Source of the DNA: Acidobacteriota bacterium
Lineage (GTDB): Bacteria > Acidobacteriota > Terriglobia > UBA7540
Length of the DNA: 7,169 nt
Direction: 5' to 3'
Assembly (NCBI GenBank): GCA_021827245.1
Contig: JAKAWN010000348.1
Location: forward strand, 1 to 7,169
Shown here in pieces: positions 1 through 6,579 of the stretch (position 1 is its first letter; each line of letters starts with the position of its first letter). Below the pieces are notes generated by a model, which saw only the letters and a list, made by a program, of their open reading frames with translations, was not told the origin of the DNA and did not search any database. Position numbers and translations under genes: made by a program.

Positions 1-1108
1 CAACTCCGGACTGCGCCACGCTCGCCATTCGCACTCTTTCATTCTGCGCTTCCTGTTGCGCCAGGCTCAAAAACTCTTCGCTGCTGGCAATGGGTACCGT
101 GCTTTTCATTACCACCGCGCCGGGACATGCCCTCCCAAGCCAATTGCTGAAATCAGAAATCACCTGCCAGGCAGCCTGGGCGCTCTCCTTTTCATGTGCG
201 CAAACCTTGGCGCCAACGGCACGTCCCAATGCATCGAGCTCTTTCCGCGTGCGGTCCAACACGGATTGTGACCCGCCTGCTTCCAGCCACATTTGTGGCT
301 CATGGCCCGCATGATCCAGTCTCGAAGCAGAATAGACCATTCTGGCAGCTTCAGCATCGAGAAGAACCATCCTCAAGGGGTCAATTGGTGAACGCAGAAT
401 GTTTCTGCGGAGATCTCGGGCAATCCCTAGCGTTCCGGTTGAAAGAATAAAGGTCCGACGTTCGGAGGGCAATGGGAAGAGCTTGAGATTCACCTCGGTA
501 ATGATGCCCAACGTGCCGTAGGATCCAATCAGAAGCTTCCCGAGGTCGTAACCCGCCACGTTCTTCACCACGCGTCCACCCGTCTTGATGAGCTTGCCCT
601 CAGTGATGGCAACTTGCATGCCCACCACCATATCCCGAGGAGCCCCATAAAACTGTCGCAGCGGCCCCGAAGCATTTGTGGCGGCAATACCACCAATGGT
701 AGCCTGCCCGTCTCCCGGTGGGTCCAATGGCAACCATAACCCGTCGCGGCTGAGTAAATTTTGGAGGTCGGCCAGCTTCATTCCCGCCCCAATCCCCGCA
801 GTGAGATCAGACGGTTCGTAATAACGGACGTTGGTGATATTCCGCATGCACAGGGCAACATCGTACTTACGGGGAATGTTACCAATGCCAAGGCTTGTTG
901 CGCCCCCACAGGCGGCAACGGCCTGATCGTGTTCGGCTGCACACCTCAGCATCTGCGCCACTTGTTCCGCTGAGTACGGATACACAACGCAATCCGGCAC
1001 TCTCCCGTCGATCGCCAACTGCCCACGTGCAGTGTCGTTTGCGGTCAAATGACCGTTACCGACGATGCCAGCGAACTCCGCTCGAATTGCCTCGGCAACT
1101 GCTGCCAC
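1..1108 (-). CDS. glcE: Glycolate oxidase FAD-binding subunit GlcE (3' end cut by window edge)
   Basis: GlcE is the second flavin-binding subunit of the membrane-associated GlcDEF complex, which oxidises glycolate to glyoxylate and passes electrons to the respiratory chain. The minus frame is open for 369 codons from 1108 to the left edge with no stop, so the C-terminus is missing. I chose the GTG at 1108-1106 because GGGAGG (1119-1114) lies 5 bp upstream; an ATG two bases earlier is in another frame. The FAD-binding type 4 (PCMH) fold covers roughly residues 35-215, with GGATSLG (68-74), TIGGIAATNASGPLRQFYGA (137-156) and the family signature KTGGRVVKNVAGYDLGKL (175-192) followed by GSYGTLGIITEV (195-206). 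The gene starts one base after the glcD stop, so the two are almost certainly co-transcribed and translationally coupled. The iron-sulfur subunit gene glcF would be expected beyond the edge. E. coli GlcE is about 350 residues, so little may be missing. Family assignment is firm. Confidence 0.93.
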   Translation of the reverse strand, partial: MAAVAEAIRAEFAGIVGNGHLTANDTARGQLAIDGRVPDCVVYPYSAEQVAQMLRCAAEHDQAVAACGGATSLGIGNIPRKYDVALCMRNITNVRYYEPSDLTAGIGAGMKLADLQNLLSRDGLWLPLDPPGDGQATIGGIAATNASGPLRQFYGAPRDMVVGMQVAITEGKLIKTGGRVVKNVAGYDLGKLLIGSYGTLGIITEVNLKLFPLPSERRTFILSTGTLGIARDLRRNILRSPIDPLRMVLLDAEAARMVYSASRLDHAGHEPQMWLEAGGSQSVLDRTRKELDALGRAVGAKVCAHEKESAQAAWQVISDFSNWLGRACPGAVVMKSTVPIASSEEFLSLAQQEAQNERVRMASVAQSGV

Positions 1109-1109
1109 A

Positions 1110-2531
1110 TCAGCCTCCCACGCTGACCTGAGCACGAATTTCACCACACATCTTGGCAGTTGGCAAAACCTTTCCGGGATTAAACGACCCACTGGGATTC
1201 ATCAGGCCCTTGATATGCCGTTGAATTTCCAAATCGTCCTCGGAAAAGATCAATGGCATCAATTCGTTCTTCTCCACCCCCACACCGTGCTCCCCCGTAA
1301 TGGATCCGCCCAGTTCGGCACACCGCGTCATGATTTCCTGTGCGGCCTTCACCACTCTTCGGGACTGCTCGCCGTCGCGAGCATCAAACATCAAGAGGGG
1401 ATGAAGATTTCCATCGCCGGCATGAAAAATGTTTCCAATTTGAAGACCATATTTCCGTCCAACTTCCTCAATATATTCAAGCATTTCGGGAAGCTTGGTT
1501 CGGGGAATCACTCCATCCTGGACATAGTAGTTCGGACTGATCCGGCCGAGCGCTCCAAACGCATTCTTGCGGCCTTTCCAGAGCAGTGCGCGCTCTTCCG
1601 CCGTCTTCGCACGACGGACGCTGCGAACGTTGTTCTTTGCGCAAACCGCCTCGATCTGTTCTGCCTGCTCTTTCACAGCTTCGCGTAACCCTTCCACTTC
1701 AATCAGCAGAACCGCCGCCGAATCCATGGGGTAGCCGGCATGCGTCGCCTGCTCCACGGCGCGAAGGGTAAAACCGTCCATCATCTCGAGAGCCGCAGGT
1801 GTGATGCCTTGCGCCGTGATGTCGGCCACGGTTCGTGTTGCCTCCGGTACTCGGTCGTAAACTGCCAGCATCGTTTCAACTGCTTCGGGAGCCCGCAGCA
1901 GCCTGACAGTAATTTCGGTTACAATCCCCAACGTCCCTTCGGAACCAACCATCAGGCCCGTCAGATCATAGCCGGGAATGTCCCAACATTTTCCGCCTGT
2001 GCGGACGATCTCGGCATTGGGCAGCACAATTTCCAGGCCCAGCACATGATTGGTGGTAACTCCATAGGCAAGGGTGTGCGGACCTCCGGAGTTTTCCGCT
2101 ACGTTGCCGCCAATCGTACACGCTTTCTGGCTGGAGGGATCCGGAGCGTAGTAATACCCTTCGTCAGTCACCGCCAGAGTAAGGTCTGTGTTTACGACTC
2201 CCGGTTGCACTCGCGCGCGCTGGTTTTCGAGATCGATCTCAAGGATCTTCTTCATGCGAGAGAAGCTGATTACAATTCCTCCCGAGGTCACAACCGCTCC
2301 GCCGCTCAGGCCAGTCCCCGCCCCACGGGGTATGATCGGAACTTTCCTTCCATTGGCCAGCTTGACCATCTGAACGACCTGTTCCGTCCTGGTCGGGAAG
2401 ACAACCGCCTCGGGCGTCTGCATTGCGGAAAGGCCGTCGTACTCGTAAAGCATCAGGTCTTCAGGCCGCCACAAGACCCCGTCCAACCCCATAATGCCTA
2501 TTAACTCTTTTATTAACGAATTCAGCTTCAT
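1110..2531 (-). CDS. glcD: Glycolate oxidase catalytic FAD subunit GlcD
   Basis: GlcD is the catalytic flavoprotein of glycolate oxidase (glycolate to glyoxylate). From the ATG at 2531 it is 473 residues, close to the usual 460-500. The N-terminal FAD-binding type 4 domain spans about residues 40-210, with RGAGTGLSGGA (69-79), APDPSSQKACTIGGNVAENS (129-148) and GSEGTLGIVTEITVRLL (196-212). The FAD-oxidase C-terminal domain spans about 215-455, with GRKNAFGALGRISPNYY (320-336), FHAGDGNLHP (369-378) and GGSITGEHGVG (408-418). The protein ends 'FNPGKVLPT...' and lacks the longer HxGH-type tail of E. coli GlcD. The frame is also open upstream to a GTG at 2591, which would add 20 residues (LPPNSDRVSNCFVQSARAS) that do not look like GlcD. 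Neither start has a strong Shine-Dalgarno; I prefer 2531 because the family N-terminus begins there. It heads the glcDE unit and has a promoter at 2626-2655. Related FAD enzymes such as D-lactate dehydrogenase share the fold, but the adjacent glcE makes glycolate oxidase the best reading. Confidence 0.95.
   Translation of the reverse strand: MKLNSLIKELIGIMGLDGVLWRPEDLMLYEYDGLSAMQTPEAVVFPTRTEQVVQMVKLANGRKVPIIPRGAGTGLSGGAVVTSGGIVISFSRMKKILEIDLENQRARVQPGVVNTDLTLAVTDEGYYYAPDPSSQKACTIGGNVAENSGGPHTLAYGVTTNHVLGLEIVLPNAEIVRTGGKCWDIPGYDLTGLMVGSEGTLGIVTEITVRLLRAPEAVETMLAVYDRVPEATRTVADITAQGITPAALEMMDGFTLRAVEQATHAGYPMDSAAVLLIEVEGLREAVKEQAEQIEAVCAKNNVRSVRRAKTAEERALLWKGRKNAFGALGRISPNYYVQDGVIPRTKLPEMLEYIEEVGRKYGLQIGNIFHAGDGNLHPLLMFDARDGEQSRRVVKAAQEIMTRCAELGGSITGEHGVGVEKNELMPLIFSEDDLEIQRHIKGLMNPSGSFNPGKVLPTAKMCGEIRAQVSVGG
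1114..1119 (-). promoter_or_regulatory. Shine-Dalgarno site of glcE
   Basis: GGGAGG on the minus strand lies inside the last codons of glcD, 5 bp before the GTG at 1108. It decides the start of glcE in favour of a GTG codon and suggests coupled translation with glcD. Confidence 0.7.
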
Positions 2532-2625
2532 AGACGCTCGCGCGGATTGCACAAAACAGTTACTTACACGGTCCGAATTGGGCGGCAACACCTGTCGCCA
2601 TTCTTGTTCATAACCTGCTGCTTGG

Positions 2626-2655
2626 AGTATATCGGACGCTTGGAACCAAGGTCAA
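2626..2655 (-). promoter_or_regulatory. Sigma70-type promoter for glcDE
   Basis: On the minus strand TTGACC (2655-2650) is followed after 18 bp by TATACT (2631-2626). Each hexamer matches the consensus at five of six positions. Transcription would begin near 2619, giving a leader of about 90 nt to the ATG at 2531, or about 28 nt to the alternative GTG at 2591. It is correctly placed and oriented for glcD, but it was recognised by eye only. Confidence 0.5.
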
Positions 2656-2804
2656 TGCAAGGTACGCCACGTTCCGCAATTTGACCACCATGGATGGGCG
2701 GGGATAGCAGGTCGCCTATTCTGATTCTGCTTGGGCAAGAAAAAGCAATCAGGTTAGAATGCATCCCTCATGGTTCCAATGCCATTGAACGGCTGTCGCA
2801 CTGC

Positions 2805-2890
2805 ACTTTAATCCCGGAATTTACGTCTGAAGCCAATTTCTGGCACTTAAATCCCGGACTGCATTATACGTACTGTACTTAAATCCCGGA
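2805..2890. repeat. Three direct copies of ACTTAAATCCCGGA
   Basis: The 14-bp motif occurs at 2805-2818 (one mismatch, ACTTTAATCCCGGA), 2845-2858 (exact) and 2877-2890 (exact). Start-to-start spacing is 40 and 32 bp. Similarity extends outwards: the first two copies are preceded by GC, the last two are followed by C. On the minus strand the last copy reads TGTCCGGGATTTAAGT from 2892. IS21-family ends typically begin with TG and end with CA and carry several internal copies of a short repeat, so this could be an orphan end of such an element. It could equally be an operator array about 150 bp upstream of the glcD promoter. No transposase gene abuts it. Confidence 0.6.
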
Positions 2891-2892
2891 CA

Positions 2893-3395
2893 AAAAACAG
2901 GGTATCTGAAGAGGGCGTGTTACGGAGGTTACAAGCGCCGGGGGCCGGTGGCAACAGTTTGAATCGGGGCTTGGAGGGGCGTGCGCAGGCTGTAGATGCG
3001 ATCTCCCGACGCTCGATTCGCCGGCCATAACTGGTTCCATGCGGTGAGTATGGCCACCGTTTTTTGATGCGGTAATACCGGGCGGAGAGGAAGCGCCACC
3101 GCAGGGACGCAGGCCAGCGGCCACTCGAATGTTCGAGGGCCTCTCCTTCCAGGCAGGAGCTTGAGGATCGATTGCGGTATCTCATGGACAACAAAGAGGC
3201 GATGGATGCCCTCAAGAGCATTGAAGGTTTTCGAAATCTAAATCAGGACATCGAGATGTCAGCGCCTGGATAAAAGGGAGCCATTTTCATCAAGGAACAG
3301 GAGCCCGGGCGTATGACCTCATCGGCGAGGATGCGGTGAAGAACTCTATATCAGTCTCTATAACAGCCGGCTGGAGCTTTCCGCTGCCAGGGTTC
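2893..3395. other. Gene-poor stretch with possible coding remnants
   Basis: About 500 bp without a convincing intact gene. On the plus strand one frame is open without a stop from 3076 to the TAA at 3271-3273, with no ATG until 3184. Its last 39 codons (3154-3273) look coding, an acidic helical stretch (ELEDRLRYLMDNKEAMDAL...), but I do not recognise the family. A second short coding-like stretch in another frame, LYISLYNSRLELSAARVL, runs 3344-3433 to a TGA and overlaps the tail of the minus-strand membrane gene. A reading on the minus strand over 2847-3221 is arginine/serine-rich and looks like chance. The best description is decayed sequence left by rearrangement, held with low confidence. 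Confidence 0.35.
3154..3273 (+). pseudogene. Possible C-terminal fragment of an unknown protein
   Basis: The reading QELEDRLRYLMDNKEAMDAL, followed by KSIEGFRNLNQDIEMSAPG and TAA, has sensible codon use and an amphipathic, charged helical character. The frame stays open upstream to 3076 but has no start codon or ribosome site there. ATG at 3184 would give only 29 residues. I do not recognise a family. It may be the end of a gene whose 5' part was deleted. Chance cannot be excluded. Confidence 0.25.
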
Positions 3396-4157
3396 TTAAG
3401 TGCCCGGCGGTGGAGATTGAAGGGCTGACTTGAGTAGGGCAAGGCTTACGAGAGCCGATGCTGCCCAGAGGAGCAAAGGAATTTCACGAAATGCAGATGC
3501 GTGCTCCGCGGCGGTCGCTGGTGCAGCTCTAACCACCAACATAAGCGCGAAATCTGCTGCACCAATGATCAGGACCAAACGCTCGCGGAAGCAGGTGAGG
3601 GTCAGGGAAAGGTCCACCAAGAAAGCTATGCAGCAAAGGAGCCCTACAACAAGAAAAATCGAATACTGCTCACCAGGCAATGGCTTGCTCACATCATGCC
3701 ATGCATAAGCGACTTCCATCGCAGAAAAGCCAAGAAAAATCGCCGCTGTGCCCCTGTTTCGCGCGGCGCAGTAGCGAGCGTGGAACTTCGCCTTCGGCAT
3801 CGGCTGTGTGGACGGGACCCAAGGAACCCTCCTTCCCAAACGCTGAATCCAGGCGTTCGTGCGGACTGAAAAAATGACATAAACTCCTGCCGCTATAAAC
3901 AAAATGGCTACAGCGACCTGGGCCGCGAAGCCATAAACCGTCGCGTCGTGTCGATTTAAGCCCGGCATAAGCTGCACGAGATAATACGCTCCGACTTCGC
4001 AAAGGCAGAAGGCTATGAAGACAGCAAACGGCAACAGGACAGAGAAGCACCAACTCTTTAGCCGGAGTGATCGAACGCGTCGCCAACGCTCTTCTCTCAT
4101 GCGCCTTCTCGCTGGCTGCCTGCCATTGGCTGCGATCTCCTGATCATCGGTGTGCAT
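3396..4157 (-). CDS. Hypothetical six-helix integral membrane protein
   Basis: From the ATG at 4157 this gives 253 residues. The N-terminus is strongly basic (about residues 17-34, RRRMREERWRRVRSLRLK) and should sit in the cytoplasm. Hydrophobic segments follow at about 38-63, 75-99, 138-153, 166-189, 192-210 and 226-244, so six membrane helices are likely, with one larger basic loop at about 100-137 (WIQRLGRRVPW, PMPKAKFHARYCAARNRG). The frame is open upstream to 4310, which would add 51 residues rich in Ser, Thr and Asn with no membrane character. I chose 4157 because GGAA lies 7 bp upstream (ACGGAAATTACT before ATG) and the following residues look natural; ATG at 4199 is an alternative. 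I recognise no catalytic motif or family. It stands alone, convergent with nothing clear and divergent from the insertion sequence, so context gives no function. Alternating hydrophobic and charged segments make it very likely a real gene. Confidence 0.7.
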   Translation of the reverse strand: MHTDDQEIAANGRQPARRRMREERWRRVRSLRLKSWCFSVLLPFAVFIAFCLCEVGAYYLVQLMPGLNRHDATVYGFAAQVAVAILFIAAGVYVIFSVRTNAWIQRLGRRVPWVPSTQPMPKAKFHARYCAARNRGTAAIFLGFSAMEVAYAWHDVSKPLPGEQYSIFLVVGLLCCIAFLVDLSLTLTCFRERLVLIIGAADFALMLVVRAAPATAAEHASAFREIPLLLWAASALVSLALLKSALQSPPPGT

Positions 4158-4481
4158 AGTAATTTCCGTTGTATAGTTACGTCCTGTCGATAACATATAC
4201 CTGACCGTCCTGGAGCGTAATTTCAGTTTGGTTGATGAGGCACAGTGAGAATTGCACTGACTGGAGCTATCCGGCTGGACTGTCTTAGTGGCATTAAGCG
4301 ATCCGATCATTGGTGATTGCCTTAAACTTGGGTATACAGAGGGGCTTCCTCATAAGCCGCTCGTAGAGGCGACCTTGCTCTTGGTCCTGGTCCCTAGTCT
4401 TCACTTCCGCTCGCGTGTTCAGAACCACCCGAAGTGATCCGTTCACAATGGACAGCACGCATCCCAACCTGGAGCTGTCTT
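4158..4481. other. Intergenic region between membrane gene and insertion sequence
   Basis: No gene is supported here. It should hold the upstream region of the minus-strand membrane gene and the left end of the IS21-like element, but I find no terminal repeat matching the motif at 2805-2890 and no inverted match near the right side of the element. A weak plus-strand promoter candidate, TTGGTG (4310-4315), 17 bp, TATACA (4333-4338), is the only regulatory-looking signal. Confidence 0.4.
4310..4338 (+). promoter_or_regulatory. Weak promoter candidate upstream of the IS genes
   Basis: TTGGTG and TATACA are separated by exactly 17 bp and point toward the accessory gene at 4482. The hexamers match the sigma70 consensus at only three and four positions, so it may be chance. 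Confidence 0.2.
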
Positions 4482-4934
4482 ATGAGCGATCATCGCTGCC
4501 GTTATTGCCAGCAAGTATTTCAGGCTTCCCGTTTCCATTCCAACCAGACCGCCTGCGGGAACCCAAACTGTCAGAGACAGCGACGCAGAGACTATCACCG
4601 GCATAAGCTTCACACCGATGTGGAGTACCACCAGACCTGCCGGGACAGCCAGCAGAAGTGGCGTGCCCGCCATCCGGACTATCCTCGCCAGTATCGGCAG
4701 GCTCACCGTGAATCCGTGGAGGGAAATCGGCAAGGCCAGCGCCAGCGAGACCGGAAGAGGCGCCTGCAGAATCTTGTAAAGAACAACTTGGCCTTCGACT
4801 TAAAGCATTCCACTGCAGCGGTTTGGCTGTTGGGACCTCAGGCCGTGAATCTTGCAAAGAACAACTTAGCTTTTCCCCAAGTCCTGATTCTTCCAACAGT
4901 TCCGTCGGGGCCGGCAGCCGCTGCGGGACCTTGA
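4482..4934 (+). CDS. Cys-rich, arginine/glutamine-rich IS21 accessory protein, probably frameshifted near its end
   Basis: The ATG at 4482 follows GGAG (4471-4474) by 7 bp and gives 150 residues; an upstream ATG at 4434 would add 16 residues without a better site. The N-terminus has C6-x2-C9 and C25-x4-C30, a likely zinc-binding module (HRCRYCQQVFQ ... ACGNPNCQRQRRR). Residues 31-96 are very rich in Arg, Gln and His and could bind nucleic acid. Then a 26-residue repeat begins: NLVKNNLAFD (98-107) and NLAKNNLAFP (123-132). A third copy, DLEKNIPLVL, follows in the +1 frame at 4927-4956, ending at TAA 4972-4974 just before istA. This suggests a one-base change between about 4900 and 4929. From memory, similar small Cys-rich proteins precede istA in some IS21-like elements; their role is not known to me. 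A part in transposition or in regulating istAB is inference from position only. Confidence 0.75.
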   Translation: MSDHRCRYCQQVFQASRFHSNQTACGNPNCQRQRRRDYHRHKLHTDVEYHQTCRDSQQKWRARHPDYPRQYRQAHRESVEGNRQGQRQRDRKRRLQNLVKNNLAFDLKHSTAAVWLLGPQAVNLAKNNLAFPQVLILPTVPSGPAAAAGP

Positions 4935-4944
4935 AAAGAACATC
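4773..4944 (+). repeat. Three spaced copies of CTTGNAAAGAACA in the accessory gene
   Basis: CTTGTAAAGAACAAC (4773), CTTGCAAAGAACAAC (4851) and CTTGAAAAGAACATC (4930) start 78 and 79 bp apart. The first two are in the coding frame and give the LxKNN peptide repeat. The third is shifted by one base. Sequence between the copies is not conserved, so this looks like a protein-level repeat of 26 codons more than a recent DNA duplication. Confidence 0.6.
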
Positions 4945-4974
4945 CCTCTGGTGTTATCCGCAGCACTGTTTTAA

Positions 4975-4979
4975 AAGGA
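4975..4979 (+). promoter_or_regulatory. Shine-Dalgarno site of istA
   Basis: AAGGA lies 4 bp before the ATG at 4984 and immediately after the TAA at 4972-4974 that would end the accessory protein in its shifted frame. The arrangement implies the accessory gene and istA were translated as a tight pair. Confidence 0.55.
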
Positions 4980-4983
4980 ACGT

Positions 4984-6579
4984 ATGCTGAATACGGACCG
5001 CATTAACGAGATCCATCGGTTGTACCAAGGTGAACATTGGTCTGTCCAGAAGATCGCTCGTCACTTGCATCTGACACGAAAAACCATTCGGAAGTACTTG
5101 CAGTCACCTGTGCAGACTCCTGCTCGCCGTAGGCGAACGACCAAGATCGATCCTTTCAAGTCGACTATTGCCGGCCTGCTTGAGCAAGACCCGAGCGCCA
5201 GTTCCGTCGTCATCCTGCAGCGCTTACGACCGCTGGGGTACGAAGGCGGAATTACCCTCCTGCGGAATTATGTCAGACAACTGCGGGGCCTGGTACTTCC
5301 ACGCCGCGCCTTTGTGCGCATGGAACCCGCTCCCGCTGAGCGCTTCGAGGTCGACTGGGGCCACTTCGGTGCCCTGGACTACTCCGGTGACATGCGGAAG
5401 CTCTATGCCTTCTGCCCGGTCGAGGCTCACAGCCGGATGCTCTATGTTGAGTTCACTCACAGTCAGACCTTCGAGACTTTCGTCCGTTGCCACCTCCACG
5501 CTTTCGCAACATTGGGTGGGGTGGCACGCGAATGCTGGTATGACAATCTTCTGACTGTCGTCGCCGAACACGTTGGCACCCTGGTTCGCTTTAACCCTCG
5601 CTTTCTGGCGTTCGCCCGCGAGTGTGGCTTTTTCCCCCGGGCCTGCAATCCGGCGGCGGGATGGGAAAAAGGCAAGGTCGAACGCGGCGGCGTTGGCTAT
5701 GTCCGCCAGAACTTCTGGTCGTTGCGCCACTTTACTGACCTCGCGGATGTCAACCGCCAGGTACGGTAGTGGCTGGACCAGATTGCCAACCGGCGCCTGC
5801 ACCGCGAACCCCGCCAGCGACCCAATGATCGCTTTCGCCCGGATTGTCTGCGGCCGATGCCTGCCCTCAGTCCCGATTACCACGACACGGCTGAAGCCTT
5901 AGCGCATAAGGACCTTCGCCTCCAGTTCGACGGCAATCGCTACTGTGCACCGCCACATCTCGTGGGCCAGCGTCTCACAGTCAGAGCTGATGCTTCCTAG
6001 GTGGCGCTTTATCAACGTAATCAGGAAATCGTTCGCTATCCCCGCTGCTGGCGGCGAGGTCAGACCTTCGGGGCTGAGCGTTTCGAGAAGGAACTGCTTG
6101 CCCACAAGGCGGCTGCGCAGAGATCGCAAGCGTAGCGGCGGTTGATCGCCCTGTTGGTCAGTAACTGCAGCCAGGAAGCCGTCGAAGCCTACCTTCCAGG
6201 CCTCGCCGACTCCAATCGCACCCTCTCCCGCCAGATCAGTGAACTTCTCCAGTTGATCCGGCAGTACGGACCCACAGAAGTGGCAGCAGCCCTGCAGAAG
6301 GCGTCAACGGCCCGCGCTTTTGGAGCTGATTACGTCGCGAATCTCCTACGGCAGCAACTCTCGCCGCGCAATCCTCAGCCCCCTTTGCAGCTTCGCGACC
6401 CGGAATTGAACCAACTGGCGACCGATCCCTTGCCGCTGTTGGACTATGACACCTTCATCCTGGAGGCAAGGAAGGATTCCCATGACCCCCTTGAAACAGA
6501 AGCTCGAACAATTGAAGTTGTCGACGATGAGCCAGAACCTGGAATCGACGCTGAAGGAAGCTGTCAGCAAGAACCTTAG
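4984..6579 (+). pseudogene. istA: IS21-family transposase IstA, interrupted by three in-frame TAG codons
   Basis: IstA is the DDE recombinase that cuts and joins transposon ends. The ATG at 4984 has AAGGA (4975-4979) 4 bp upstream. The frame runs 531 codons to TAG at 6577-6579, normal IstA length. Within it are TAG codons at 5767, 5998 and 6133 (codons 262, 339, 384), and I found no frameshift between them. Residues 18-41 form the helix-turn-helix (WSVQKIARHLHLTRKTIRKY). The catalytic core follows with D124 (EVDWGHF), D187 (CWYDNLL) and E233 (GWEKGKVERGG), all before the first stop. After it the frame still reads as IstA: WLDQIANRRLHREP, the beta-barrel-like NRYCAPPHLVGQRLTVRADAS, RCWRRGQTFGAERFEKELL, and ARAFGADYVANLLRQQ near the end. 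Each TAG sits where Gln (CAG) would fit, so single C-to-T changes could explain them. The separate open pieces are 4984-5769 and, after the last internal stop, 6136-6579 (possible TTG start at 6142). The frame overlaps istB by 98 bp. It is a pseudogene unless amber is suppressed. Confidence 0.9.
6470..6478 (+). promoter_or_regulatory. Shine-Dalgarno site of istB inside istA
   Basis: AAGGAAGGA ends 3 bp before the ATG at 6482, with its first AGGA at a more usual spacing. It lies in the istA reading frame and fixes the istB start at 6482. Confidence 0.5.

Noticed and set aside
1172..1190. 13-bp match between the glcD 3' end (TTTAATCCCGGAA on the minus strand) and the first repeat copy at 2807-2819
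   Set aside because: In glcD it encodes the conserved FNPGK motif, so the match is most likely coincidence and not another repeat copy.
1065..2504. Plus-strand open readings of 207 and 254 codons over glcD
   Set aside because: They are antisense to a complete glcD with clear family motifs and show no recognisable protein character.
2564..2764. Minus-strand 66-codon reading upstream of glcD
   Set aside because: It overlaps the glcD promoter and leader and has no protein-like pattern.
2847..3221. Minus-strand open reading of 124 codons
   Set aside because: Arg/Ser/Pro-rich composition, no recognisable domain, and it runs across the triple repeat array. I treat it as chance, though a small unknown gene cannot be fully excluded.
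3694..4086. Second minus-strand reading of 130 codons inside the membrane gene
   Set aside because: It overlaps the six-helix protein in another frame and lacks comparable hydrophobic structure.
4316..4338. CTTAAA-containing sequence as an eroded left end of the IS
   Set aside because: Only about six bases match the repeat at 2805-2890 and the CCCGGA core is absent.
5224..5883. Minus-strand open reading of 219 codons
   Set aside because: It lies antisense to the istA catalytic domain, whose motifs are unmistakable.
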